Source: Ascidia mentula | Taxonomy: Eukaryota > Chordata > Ascidiacea > Phlebobranchia > Ascidiidae | Assembly (NCBI GenBank): GCA_947561715.1 | Contig: OX387202.1 | Location: forward strand, 15,761,001 to 15,825,000 | Direction: 5' to 3' | DNA: 64,000 nt | Shown: piece by piece, positions 51,516 to 63,159 of the stretch | Numbering within the stretch: position 1 is the first letter of the stretch | Layout of the letters: every line of letters begins with the position of its first letter | The notes under the pieces: generated by a model | Databases searched by the model: none | Seen by the model: only the letters and a program-made list of their open reading frames with translations | What the model was told of the DNA's origin: nothing | Position numbers and translations under genes: made by a program

Positions 51516-52064
51516 TTTGCGCAATTTACCGCCATTAATTACATCTCAACAAATCAACACAATATTTCTTATAGTGACGCAATAATCGTTGTCAGGAGAT
51601 GACCAACACGGGGTAAAATTTTTTGTGACAAGCGTGAACCTTGACGTAATTTTTTGCAGAGTTTCGACATATCAGCTGATTGCCACTGCGCATGCGCATT
51701 GACCTACATACTGGTGAATGGTTGAGAGAGCACAAACAGTCGATAGTCCCGCAAATGGCGGAGAGGGTCATGATAATGCTAAACTTATAATATCATATGC
51801 GTGTGAACCACAGGCATACAACCTATATACTTCAGTTGTTAACAAGTCACTAAGCCGGATACTTTGGAATTAAAGTATTTGAAACAGGAACTAACTTGTC
51901 TGTATTACTACAATAGATGTACTTTCACTGAATTTTTAACTGTCCCTAAATGACTCTGTCCGCTTTTCAGAAAGTATAGTCTCAGTAGTAAACTGTTGTT
52001 CAAACCAAAGTGCCCTAACTCATGTAGTAGATAAAGTTAAGTTTCTGCTAACAAGTTTTTAACA
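51516..52064. promoter_or_regulatory. Bidirectional promoter with NRF1 palindrome
   Basis: This 549-bp gap separates the divergent speriolin and HAPSTR1 start codons. At 51687-51698 it has TGCGCATGCGCA, a perfect NRF1/alpha-Pal site. An acceptor-like CTTTTCAG at 51963-51970 suggests a 5'-UTR intron or a spliced-leader site for HAPSTR1. Confidence 0.5.
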
Positions 52065-55019
52065 ATGGAAGACCACTCATTGGGAAAGTCTGGAAAGAAT
52101 TTTCCGAGTGGTACAAACGATTTACAAGACCACAGCCCAGGAAAATGGTTTACTAACTGGGAGGAGCAGTGTCTACTGGAGGTAATTTATTGATTTTTGC
52201 AAAGACAATTTATTTTGATGCTTTTGTAACTAATTTTGTTCTTTTATTGCAGGCTGAAACTGATCCTCCAGCAGAAACTCTGTACACAAATGAACAAACA
52301 GACCTAGAACAAAAACTGTGGACCTCATTTCAAAATACTGCTTCTGCAATTGCGCAATTGTACAAAGGTAATTGTTCATGGAAACTTAATGATTGTGCAA
52401 AGGTATTAAAACATGTAGCTGCTGCAAGCTTGCGGAACCATACCAGAATGACTGCCAAAAAGTCTTGTATGAACCAAATTGGAAATGTCATTTGTAAAGA
52501 CCAGTAATTGACACAAATAATTATATAACTAATATATTAATAGACCAAAAACATTTGCTAGTCCACACAAATCCACACATAATCACTAAAAAAATCCAAA
52601 TTGCAAACTTCCCATTCTGTTTTATGAACAAAGTAAATGTTATTAAGACACACAGTTTGGTAAATTACATTTAACTTCTTTTTTAGATCGGGCCCAAGCC
52701 CGCGATGAGATGTGGGTGTCATTTCAAAATGCTGCAGAGTATGCAACAAACATGTACAGAGGTAAAAAATTATACTCACAGACAAAATATGAGAGGTTAT
52801 ATTATAAAATGCGACACAACTGGAACTGGACCAGTTTTTCATTTTTTCAATCGTAAAGCCTAAAACTGCAATAATATTGTACTTACAGATGGCTTGGATG
52901 GATCTAAAAGCCTGTGTGAGCTTTCATTGCAATGTGGCTACAACAGAAGAAATAAAGAAATGCTTTCCTGGGTGAAGAAAAAGCGTCGACACATAAGGTC
53001 CAGGATTTATGACTGTCATATGATCTTTATTCAACATGCTGAATTATCTATCACATTAGACAATTGTTTATTAAGTATAACTTGAGATTTTTTGTAGGCG
53101 AGAAGATCTAATAGGATTTTTGTGTGGACGATCTCCGCCGCATCGATCAAATCGACCGAGTTCATCACACTCAAAAACGCAGGACGCAAACAGGGAAAAC
53201 AGACTTCAAACTTTTCATGAAGCAGTGTCTATGAATGGTAACCATAGTCTTAAATAAGCTTGTATCACAGTATGCAGTGGGAAAGGCAAAAATACAGAAC
53301 TTACCAGAACGATTAAATTTAAACAAAAAAATAAACAATTGTGTTTTCATATTCAAGCTGATTTGATAAGTTAGAACTATTTGGTATATGCCAGCCATTG
53401 AATCCTAAAAAAATGACGTTCTCGCTTACTTTTGCTGCAGTGAAGTTCCTGTTGCTGCCAGGCATATTGCAATTAAAAACGTACTGATCTTCTGGCATAA
53501 ACGTACTGTATTTTTACGACGTTTCGCCTGCCATGCGGTGAGACTTCATCAGGTATAAAACAACAAGTGAATCACACTAAAACATGCAGTGGCACGAAAG
53601 AGATGGCGGGCATGGCAGACGAAACATCGTAAAAATACAATACGTTTATGCCAGAAGATCAGTACGTTTTTACTACAGTGTTTATCACTATTAATTTTTT
53701 GTACTCTTGTTTTGTGTTTACGAACTTTTCTAATTGTTAATGCGTGGTGAGCAGTTGAAACACACTTAAAATGTAGATTTGAAATTATTTGTGTGCAACT
53801 TTTCATCTCCATTCCATGAGAAGTAAACAAGTAAATTGTAATCAAACCAACATCTTTAAACCATCTTGTGTAATGAAAGGAGAATGTAGCATCGGGTCCA
53901 AAATGCTAGACTGTCAGTGCTGGCTTTATGACAAAATAAAGAGCCCTTTGTTGAGTTGCCCCAGGTGATGCTGCAGCAATTACCGATGTGATAAAGCCTG
54001 GCATTATGCAACACTGTAAACATAGATCGGGTAGCATCATAACAAAATTTAAAGTAACTTGGTGTAAGAAAATTCACATCATGTTTTACATGCGTCAAAA
54101 TAATTACGCTAATACAAAATATTCTGTGTAGGTTATATTTAAATATTAAGCCATGTTTGCAACTTTGGAGCAGTTATTTTCCCTTGCGGTTATGTTAAGA
54201 TTAAGGCTTTACATCTTGTATTCCAGGCTTAAATGGTGCGATGGCTGGTATTAACTTCGGAGGTGAGTCACCATTACGACAAACGTCATCAGCAGCAAGA
54301 GCATGTCAACAAAGTAATAATTTAAGAATTTTTTGCCAAAAACTACCAGAAGGTTTTAATTATTCCTGCCTGGTTTTGATATATGTAGCGTTAAGGTTAC
54401 CATACATTTTTTTCTGGCAATGTCTAGGATTTCAGACTGAAAAGTTAAAAGTGCTTGTCAATATCTGGAATTTTGTTACATCTTATATGTCACCAATTGC
54501 TAAATTGTTTGTTACCTTCATAATGATTAATATTACATTTATTTTGGTCAATATAACTGGCATAAATTATGATTGTAAGGGATATGTTTATTTAATAGTT
54601 CAACAAAACAGTTAATAAATCAACAAAAGTTCCTTTCTTGTCTTAAATGCAAAACAAAATTGCTATTTATGAATTTAATGTCCACTTAAATAACCATTTT
54701 TACTATTTACATTGAAAAATCTGTTGTCACACTTGTTTCTATATGCGATTGATATGGTTAGCATGTTTCCATATGTTCCATATTTTACAGTATGTAACTT
54801 TAATTGCTGAGATTCAAATTACTCCAACTTCCGAAAAAATTAACAACTCGACTTAAATGTGTTCCATTTTCAGACTTCCATCCAGATTTACCGACGTTTT
54901 TATCGGAAGAATTTCGGCAGCGCAACCTCAGCGCCAGTGCTCGCTCCAACTCTCCCTCACGTAAACGGGGCGCCAGTGCTCCGGATTCAAAGCCTTCGTC
55001 ACCGAAACGTAGAAAATAA
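52065..55019 (+). CDS. HAPSTR1: HAPSTR1 (C16orf72), HUWE1-associated stress regulator
   Basis: The human protein binds the E3 ligase HUWE1 and tunes stress and p53 responses in the nucleus. Seven exons, 52065-52181, 52253-52367, 52687-52761, 52889-52997, 53098-53237, 54227-54313 and 54874-55019, close to 262 residues (human 275). Conserved blocks are WFTNWEEQCLLEAETD, the paired helices LWTSFQNTASAIAQLYK and MWVSFQNAAEYATNMYR (an internal duplication, one per exon), LQCGYNRRNKEMLSWVKKKR, and IRREDLIGFLCGRSPP. The C-terminal tail is Ser-rich with basic KRGASAPD and SPKRRK, a likely nuclear signal. A reading frame extending exon 6 into its intron is open for about 100 codons but is hydrophobic and unlike the family. 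Confidence 0.93.
53474..53672. mobile_element. Foldback (MITE-like) element in HAPSTR1 intron 5
   Basis: Arms of about 60 bp face each other (53474-53534 and 53611-53672). Matching blocks include ACTGATCTTCTGGCATAAACG against CGTTTATGCCAGAAGATCAGT (shown in part), plus GTATTTTTACGA and GCCATG. On the minus strand the left arm holds CTGATGA followed by GGCGAAACGTC. This resembles a hammerhead core, but the stem between is not well paired. Confidence 0.65.
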
Positions 55020-56731
55020 GCTGTGTTTTGTTGACCTCAAAATGTGTAAATACCCTTTCGGCTTTTATTTAAGTGTTTTCTAGCCATTCGCGGCCAACTG
55101 TTGTCCGATTGTGCATGGTTTATCGAGGCATAGCTATTGTGGTTATTTATTTTCGAACGGATTTTGTTGCTATTTTCGAATTGGCGCAAAATGGCTCGCC
55201 GTGTGTTTGCTATGAAAAACAAACACTTTTTGAGACTTCGAAACGCCCAATTAAACCCAAACGTATTGCTGAAAACTGCCACTACGTATGAAAACAATTG
55301 CTTACACCATAGTGAACTTGCACCACCTTTGCTATCAAAAACAGGCCTACAAAAATGTTGTCGCAACCCAGTACATATTTGTACGATGCGCTAATGCATG
55401 TTTTTTGTTGCTCCAAACATAAGTGTTCTTCACCAAGCTTCGTGTAATACTTGTGGCACGAGAAGAACGGAGGTGATAGCAGAATCACAGGACGCCTGTA
55501 AAGTTTCCGAGCAACGGAGGTTTTATCAATTAACGGGAAAAGTTATACACATTTCAAATGATGGCATGGAGAAACCATCAGCAATAGGTTACAAAAACTT
55601 ACCCTTCAGTCATTACATTTAATGTCCTGCAGTGAACCTCCGGCTTACCGGCCTCCGATATATCACGTTTGCCTGTACCTGACTCCCAGCAGCCTATATT
55701 TCATGCATGAACGTAAATTTTTACCAGACGCTCAAATCCGAGCTTCATTTCTCATTCAAATGCCTAACTTAACGGCACTTTTCATTTACAGTTTAGTGCT
55801 GTTAAAACTGTTCCCGAGCAGTCGTTAACCCACCTTGCTAAACCCTAGACTACATATTTTGGAACAACAGTAAGAAACAAACACATTAGGCTTCTATCAG
55901 TGAATTTTTAGACCAAACAACGATTGGCATGCAGTGTAGGTCCTGGAATCGTAAAACCTAACCCAGCCACAAGCTTGATAAAGTGGGCCGCAAAGTTTAG
56001 CAGCAGACCAAGGTTAAAAGTCATATTCATGCATTTTGCCATTGCAAATATCATAACCAATTCTGGGACTGGCCCTGTTGGCGTTGATGAATACATGTTT
56101 TGCTGTCAGATGGAACTTTTCTGGAAATTTAAACCAAATGACAACAAATTTAAATTTTTTATTCCCAGTTAAACAACAACACAGCAGAATAATGTGAACT
56201 TGGCTTGGGGTCATGAACAACGTACATAGAACAAATAAACTGTAGCAGAAAACATATCAAGTGATGCAGAAGTAATATGTTCATGCGCGGAGAATTGGCA
56301 AATTCATATAATTTGGCCATTTGTAAACATGCACAGGTCAAAAAAAGTTTAATTCAAACCATTACCTTAAATCATGCAGGTTTAACATCAAAGCTTTATG
56401 CTGTAAATGCACAGAAAGAGTTTGACACCGTCTGTTACAATTACACACACAAAACAGAGCAGTTATGATTTATTGCAACTTCAACAACATCCAAAAAGTC
56501 AGGATAGTATTGCTCATCACCCAAACACAGTTTTGTATCTAAAACAACAAAAAAGTCAGCATTAGATTTTGAAAAGTCAACATTATAATTACTTTCGCAT
56601 TAAATTATGTGCTGCGTGTTCATTTTAAAACAAAATTAAATTTTATATGAATAAATTCTCATTGTCATACAATTCCGAGAAAACGATTTTTCACAAACAG
56701 CGTAGGTATAAGTGATCGCTCACCTATTGTT
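55020..56731. other. Convergent intergenic region
   Basis: This 1.7-kb region holds the 3' flanks of HAPSTR1 and NPLOC4. Several short open frames resemble nothing. TTTATT near 56467 is a possible minus-strand poly(A) signal for NPLOC4. Confidence 0.5.
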
Positions 56732-59159
56732 TCATTGCATTTGCAAACTTCTCTTGATGGCCTCGCGCATTTCAGCATCCATATTATGTGCATTGCTTTG
56801 ATGATCACCCATAATGGATTCGTTGGAATGCTTCATTAGCTCTTGCAGCGTTGACCAATTGGCCGATTGACTCCAGTGTTTCGCGAGTTCATTGTCATGG
56901 TTACGGACTGCATCGAGTAGGACCCCCATCTCATCCTACAGTTAAAGTTATCAAAAAGTACCTAATGTGCTTCAATCAAAGTAACTAACTCGTTGTTTAT
57001 CAGCAAAAAATCAAATTGAACCAAGTTTACAATAAATTTAATCATTCTAAACTATAAAACAAAAATGTATAAAATGCTTCAATCAGCAACCATTAAACGT
57101 TCTTTTACAGTTTAAGGAACTTGCAGTTTTTGCATTTCACTGAGCAACAAGTATATTACCTTCAATGGAATTGTGTCATTGGTGGCCAAATATACCAAAA
57201 CATGGAAATCTGACAGTGCATCCACAAACTTATTTTCTGCAAAGTTGCTGAGGTATTTTGAGAGAGCTGACAATGACTGTACCTGTCCCACAGCATCCCG
57301 ATTACAAATTGGAAATTCACAAATATCATTGCTACAAGTAAATTGGGACTCCCGGGAAAATGCAGTTGGCACCTGAAAACAGAGTGTTAAGCTTAAACCT
57401 ATTCTTATAGCGATTTTTGTTTTACAAAAACATCAAATATCTGTTGTGTTGTCATACAAAGAATCCCATACTTAACAATTTTATATGTTTGACACACATC
57501 ATTTACAATTTGGCTGTTGGGTCTGCCAAACAGTAATTTAAATTCACTTTTTACCAAGTTTGAGTGTAGTTGTTGGTGTGTTGTTCTAAATACTATACTA
57601 CGACATTAAACAGGGTCAGCAGTTTGATCAAATTTTTAGGTCTACTGTACCACTTACATCAACTAGAAGGTATTCTAAAGGCAATGGTCGTGCCAATTTT
57701 GTGATTTCATTGCCATAGTCATCCTTCTCCTTATAGTAGACATCAGCGACAAACAGTTCAGGTGTGCTTTCACGAATGTAACCTAGCTCAGGGGCATCAA
57801 TGGTTGGAATAAGACTGTCGTCTGCTACCAGAGCCATACCTTGGTTTGAAACCTGTGATAAAGTTAAAGACCAATTTAGTTGCGTTCAAACTGGAATAAG
57901 AATAGAATGACAAGCACATGTAACGAGTCAAAGTGCAACAACACAAGGAGTGTAATATGACTATTTTCCTGTATTGCTTTATGTTCATAAAACTACATCT
58001 TGGCAGCAAACATGACTCACCAAAATTTCAAAAATAAGGAATGGTGATAAAAGTAACAAATAACACCCACCTGATAACCTTCAAATGAAATTTGGAAATC
58101 CTTGTCCCCAGATACCACCACAGTTGTAAACTTGGAACCATATTTTCCATTTGTGGCCAGTCTACAGGGATTAGGATGCTGGTTTTGAAGATAAGCAGCA
58201 GTGATACACTCTTCTGCCGTCAAGAAGTGAGTTTCGGGATTACGGAAATTTTTTACAGTACCTTTTTGACGGTCTTGTGCTATCAGGTCTGTAATGATCC
58301 AGCCCACTTTTCGCAGACCAATTTTTTTTGCTATTTCGTCTACAATGGCCTGTTTGGGATCATCATGGAACTGTAAGGAGTTCACAGAACTGTCCTGAGG
58401 TGGTTCATATATAGCACATACTTCAGCCTTTATGCCCAAAGGCACTTCTGAGCTGGGGGCATAACGACCATATAAATAACCCATTCTCTGATGGCCAGAA
58501 TTTCTCCAGAAGTTTAAAAATCTGTCCATGATTTCTCTATTTTCAAACATGATATTGTCCACATGACGGTACTTTTGTCGGTTGAGAGTCACCGCAGATG
58601 GTAAGTCGACGGCAGAGTGCTTGCTCCCATTGGCTTTCATTTGATATGATGCACGAAAATTCTCTAGTTTAAAATATTTGCCTTTGTCAACTCCGGCTGT
58701 TTGTTGTCGCATGTATGCATGAAAAGACATAAATTTAATTTCCTTTTCTTTTAAGTAAAGTTCGTCCCAAGGTTCAGTCGGCAGATCATCGATTTTGAAG
58801 ACCCCAGATTCACTTTTGTTCTGCTGTATTCGTCCATCTTGTTTCCATAAATGTAAGTCAATTGAATCCTCTTTGACAACCTCCGGCAACTTTTCGACCT
58901 GCCTTGATGAATCAGGTCGCGAAGAGCATGCATTGGATGATACCAAATATAACATATCCCCATGATTCAACTTTGCCGTCTTCAGTTTTTGTTTGCTCTT
59001 CTTTAGCTGCTGTGTCCTATTGCGCTCACGATACATCTGCCAAGAGGAGTCTTTTAGGTGAAGTAGGTCTTCAACTTGGTTGAACAGTTTTTCAACTGTG
59101 TCATTATTGGACAGCTCAATTCGCTTCGTCCCATCACTCGTCTGAATTCTTATTATCAT
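56732..59159 (-). CDS. NPLOC4: NPLOC4 (NPL4), p97/VCP cofactor, divergent
   Basis: NPL4 with UFD1 recruits ubiquitinated substrates to the p97 unfoldase for ER-associated degradation. Exons 58071-59159, 57658-57852, 57160-57372 and 56732-56935 close to 566 residues (human 608). The N-terminal UBX-like domain (1-75) and the MPN-like NPL4 core are clear (MSFHAYMRQQTAGVDKGKY, TLNRQKYRHVDNIMFENREI, MGYLYGRYAP, IAKKIGLRKVGWI, EECITAAYLQNQHPNPCRL). The zinc-finger segment is degenerate: the CxxC pairs flanking these blocks in human NPL4 are absent. The human C-terminal NZF is also absent. The protein instead ends DAEMREAIKRSLQMQ, a ubiquitin-interacting-motif-like helix. No extra exon encoding an NZF was found downstream. 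Confidence 0.92.
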
Positions 59160-60390
59160 GTTTCTCTGGATGGTACTACTCCAAAAACAAGTTTAGGTAT
59201 GACTATTGAGTTTAACGTAACTTAACAGTACTTTTTTTGTGACAACCACAAGAAAAATCTGGTTTACATATATACGTAATACCATAGTCCATGCATGTAC
59301 GTGCGGATTATGCCACTATGGTAATACGCACATTTTATCAATGTTTGGGGTAAATTAACATTAGTTTTTGATATATCAGGACTTTCAACGACAGACGAAA
59401 TTGTGCAGCTATTGTATACACAAATGCTTTTCTCAATATAGTTTTTAATACGTTTTAGGACTCTTCTTTCAACTGATATTTTGAAACTCGTGGTCCTCTC
59501 GAGTTTTATGCTGCAAAATTCAATTGTGCACGTTCATTGTAGCGTCACAGAAACCTGATTTGCATTTTGCGGTTACATTCTCAATTTTTTTTATAGGGGA
59601 CTATTTGTGTGCTTAAATTTCGATGACTTTAGAAAATTAAAAAATAGCACCACCACAAAGCCAGTTCAGGTTACTCACGTGTATTAAATGCCAGGAGGAA
59701 AAAATATGTTCCGATACGAGACCTTTTTTAGATTTTTGATGTCGGAAAGTTTTGCCATAGAAATTCTTCGGTTTCAAAGAAAACAATCATATTCATAACT
59801 CCTTTTGATATTTATAGCCCCCTTTAACATTCGTATGGGCCCTGGTGCGTTGCACCCCATTTTGTTGGACTTTATTGGTACTACAGCGACACAACAAACG
59901 ACACAGGCCGTCAGTGCACGCCCTTCAATGACAATTTGTCAGTTTTTGTCCTTTTAACAGGCTCCAACCCGTTGCAGTGTAACAAGGATAAATTAAATAA
60001 ACACTCTTGAAAAATTAAAAAAATACTTTATCCTGTAAAGCAATCTTTTCAAAGCCTGTTCAAAGATTAATCGCATAAAAATGCGCATGTATTTTTATGA
60101 CGACTAACAAACTCTATATGTCCCATTTATGTGAAATTTATCACATGAACATAAATTTTATATAGTGGCGATGGAAACGTGTCTTTAGAAAAGATGAGAC
60201 TGTTTTGACAAGCACTCGACACGCAATAAAAACACCAGATAATTATTGCTATATTTGTATTTATTTACAAGGACAAACGCCAGAACAAGGAACTGCCATT
60301 CTGATGCTTCGCAGCTTGGAATCAGATTCTAAAAATGAAAATGGTGTTTAGTCCACAGACTGTCAAAAAAGGTTGTGGTACTTTACAACT
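59160..60390. other. NPLOC4 5' flank and metallothionein 3' flank
   Basis: AT-rich spacer with no recognised gene. A minus-strand AATAAA (plus-strand TTTATT at about 60260) could serve the metallothionein transcript. Confidence 0.5.
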
Positions 60391-60727
60391 TTATTTAGTT
60401 CCGGTACTCTTGCAACAGCCAGGCTTTGATTCTGCTGTTTGACTAGAGTGACACTTGCAATCCAGGCACTTGCAATTTTCAGGTGTGCAAGAACATTGGC
60501 CAGTTTCTGCAAATAAACACGAAGAGCAAACACATAACTTCCTCAAATAAATTTTAACCGATGCTTTGATAAAAATTATACTTGCCGCTGCGCCAAATAT
60601 GGCAAGATAGTTGTTGGTAAATAAATGAGCATAAAATGCTCAAGTTATCATCACAAAAGTGACTGCTGTTATACTATGTAAACACAAATACCTACAACAT
60701 ACCTGCGCACTTACAGGATGGATCCAT
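60391..60727 (-). CDS. Metallothionein, 46 residues, two exons
   Basis: This cysteine-rich cytosolic protein would bind Zn, Cu and Cd. Exons 60703-60727 and 60391-60506 join in frame to 46 residues starting MDPSCKCAETGQCSC. Ten cysteines occur at 5, 7, 13, 15, 20, 22, 25, 27, 39 and 40, mostly as CxC pairs, with one CC near the end. Vertebrate proteins have about 61 residues and 20 cysteines, so this is a small tunicate-type metallothionein. The MDPxC start is typical of chordate metallothioneins. A second GTAAGT donor inside exon 1 would create an immediate stop, so the CAG|GTATGT donor is preferred. The coding part is too short to stand out by length alone. Confidence 0.85.
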
Positions 60728-61649
60728 ACTCACTTTACTAAAGGGTTGCCGTAGAACAATTAGAATCGTAATGCTTCTCTTCAATTGTGAGGGCTTCGTG
60801 TGTAGTGTGGGTCTTATAGCTGAGTAGAGGATGCAGTGACACCGCCTTGCTTCCTGTTAGTTGATTCGTAAACGGCAAAGCTGTTTTCGTGAGGTGCCTC
60901 CGATGCTCAATCTCGAGCCGTTGTTTACTTTTTCTTTTCTATGAAGTGTTTGAATTTTGTGCCAATTCAAACGTGTCAAAATATTATTGAGTTATGATAT
61001 AGTATTGTGCTGGATTTAGTACATTTTTTTAAGATTTATTATTTCTGCGGAATAAGTGATTACTGCAGAAACAATCTTTTGAAAACAAAGCAAAATTTTA
61101 AATGTACCAATTTACGAAAAATTAACTTGCATCAACAAATTAATAAAAGGAAATATTTAAAACACAAAAGAATACATGCCTTTTTACCCTAATGGCCGCG
61201 TAATTCAAGCAGCGATACGACGTTAATTTACGAGCAATAACCCCAATAAAGAGAGAAGAAGAAAAAAGAGTCATTTTTTCGCGGCGTTCTGTTCCAGACA
61301 GGATTTGGTCACTTATTCAAAGTCGCACTATGCAGTGCAGTGGCATGTGCGTTATAGTTCTTCTCGGTTATGCAGAGATTTGCGGCAATTTTAAATTTGC
61401 TGTGTGCGCAGAGCACCAGCGGTTTGTTTTCTCCTTTTAACCGTTAAGTGTGAGCACTAGCTGATAATGCTTTCATGAGCCTTAATTAATTAATGCTTAA
61501 CGTAGAAAATTTAAAGACGACGCAAAGCAGACGACAGTGCGTTTTGTGGGAGGACCTATTATTTCAGAGCTAAAGCTGTTTCATTTGCAGATCTTTCAAT
61601 TCCCGAACTTGCGTAAGGCAGCTACAGCCCCAAGAGTGTTAACATTGCC
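60728..61649. other. Divergent flank of metallothionein and SDR42E1
   Basis: The 920-bp spacer holds both promoters. Near 61404-61410, GTGCGCA fits the metal-response-element core in reverse, but it is about 680 bp from the metallothionein start. An acceptor-like CATTTGCAG at 61582-61590 precedes the SDR42E1 ATG. No gene is seen here. Confidence 0.45.
60813..60818 (-). promoter_or_regulatory. TATA-like box of the metallothionein gene
   Basis: CTATAAG on the minus strand lies about 90 bases before the ATG, implying a leader of roughly 60 bases. It is the only TATA match near the start. Metal-inducible metallothionein promoters usually have a TATA box. Confidence 0.4.
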
Positions 61650-63159
61650 ATGGGTGATAATTTTAATGTGGAAGACATTGGTGTGCCTCGGGAATTCACT
61701 CTAACTACAGGCACCAATGGGCACAGGTTAGCATTACATTTATTGTGCTTTTTTGTCTGGGTTACATAATGAGCTTTTTAGGCCTATGTTTTTGTTTTGT
61801 TGTTTATAGTGATTTATTGGGCTACAGATGTGGTCAAACAGAGTTTTTCAGATCAAGAAATTGCCTTATTTTGATCTACAAAAAACAGATATTTCTATTT
61901 TTAACAGTCGAAAACTGAATTTTCTTATCACGGGGGGCTGTGGCTACTTCGGCTTCAGACTGGCAAGGACATTGCATCATCTTGGAGCGTATGTTACAAT
62001 CCTTGATATCCAGTTACCGAAGCTATGTGAAAAATATCTTGACCAGCGACTAAAATTTGTGCAGGTATTTGTTCCTATGTATGTGTAAAATAATATTTTA
62101 AAACTATTGAAAAAAACTTTGTTGTCAATTAATTTGATGCAGTTTAAAAATCATAACATGGTGGTGTTATAAAGAAATTGTGTGTGCAACAAATTGAATA
62201 AAATGAAAATAATGATTATTTACCTATATTTAACCTACAATTTCAGCATACTCTAATACTAATAACGTAATTTTATAAAATGTTTGTTTTTGTAGGGTGA
62301 CATTAGGAATTATTCTGATATTGTTAAAGCCTGTTGCAACATCGATTGTGTCTACCATGTCGCTTCATTTGGCCTAAGTGGAAAAGATCAGGTAGATACA
62401 TTAAAATAAAAATTAAATAAAAATATATTTAAATTGAAAGAAGTCACTTTTTAAGCCTGTTATAAATAATTAAACATTCTTTTTTTTTAGTTGGAAAAAG
62501 ACATGAATGAAGCCGTGAACTTCGGCGGAACCAAAAACGTCATTAAGGGTGAGTAGAAAGAGACCTTAAATTTTTTTACTCAACATGAATTTAATCTTGC
62601 GAGTATCAGACATTCAATGAATCATCTATCTTTAATGCACGTCCGTTGTTAAGAGTACCCAACCATGGCTGACTCACAATTTTGAACTGATATGTTGGGT
62701 ACTTATGAAGCACTCTGTTATGAGACATCATGAATTTTTTATGGGCACAGCATGCCAAGAATGTGGCATCAGCCGTCTGATCTATACAAGCACCTACAAT
62801 GTGGTCCTTGAGGGAAAAGCTCTTTGCAACGCCACTGAGGACGCTCCCTATGGCAATCCAGACAAAGTAAAAGAAATGTTGTTATTCTGAAAATGGTTAT
62901 TTTTTGTTGTGGTATGGAAGCATAAGGAGCATAAGTGCCAGGACTTACTGAAAACAAGCCACAAAATATTAAAAAGTTATCATGCAAATCGCAATTTGCT
63001 TCCCTAATACAATGTGATTGTTTCCCATTTGCCCTCCAGTTGTCTTAGGTTGAAAATCGTTAAAATAAAAACAAACATTTCAGATGGTGGACTATTACTC
63101 TTCGTCAAAACTCAAAGCTGATAAACTGGTATTGGAAGCGAATGGCTCAGACATAGCCG
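61650..63159 (+). CDS. SDR42E1: SDR42E1-like 3-beta-HSD family dehydrogenase (5' part)
   Basis: This is an NAD(P)-dependent short-chain dehydrogenase of the 3-beta-hydroxysteroid dehydrogenase type. Exons inside the window are 61650-61726, 61842-62064, 62296-62391, 62491-62548, 62751-62866 and 63084-63159, all phase-compatible. The nucleotide loop FLITGGCGYFGFRLARTL, then GDIRNYSDIVKACC, VYHVASFGLSGKDQ, RLIYTSTYNVV and the catalytic DYYSSSKLKADK (Tyr-x3-Lys) are all present. The gene runs past the right edge, so the substrate-binding half and the expected C-terminal membrane anchor are not seen. The first exon adds a short acidic N-terminus before the Rossmann fold. SDR42E1 fits best; HSD3B and NSDHL are the alternatives. 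Confidence 0.88.

Noticed and set aside
53518-53553. Active hammerhead ribozyme on the minus strand
   Set aside because: CTGATGA and GAAAC boxes are present, but the segment between them does not pair as stem II and no stem I is visible.
54241-54615. Intron-retained extension of HAPSTR1 exon 6 with hydrophobic segments
   Set aside because: Splicing at 54313 joins in frame to the conserved C-terminus. The extension has no counterpart in the family.
60712-60717. GTAAGT donor inside metallothionein exon 1
   Set aside because: Joining there to exon 2 gives an immediate stop, while the donor at 60702 yields the full cysteine array.
61404-61410. Metal response element for the metallothionein gene
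   Set aside because: A single 7-bp match 680 bp away and nearer to SDR42E1 is expected by chance. Noted only in passing.
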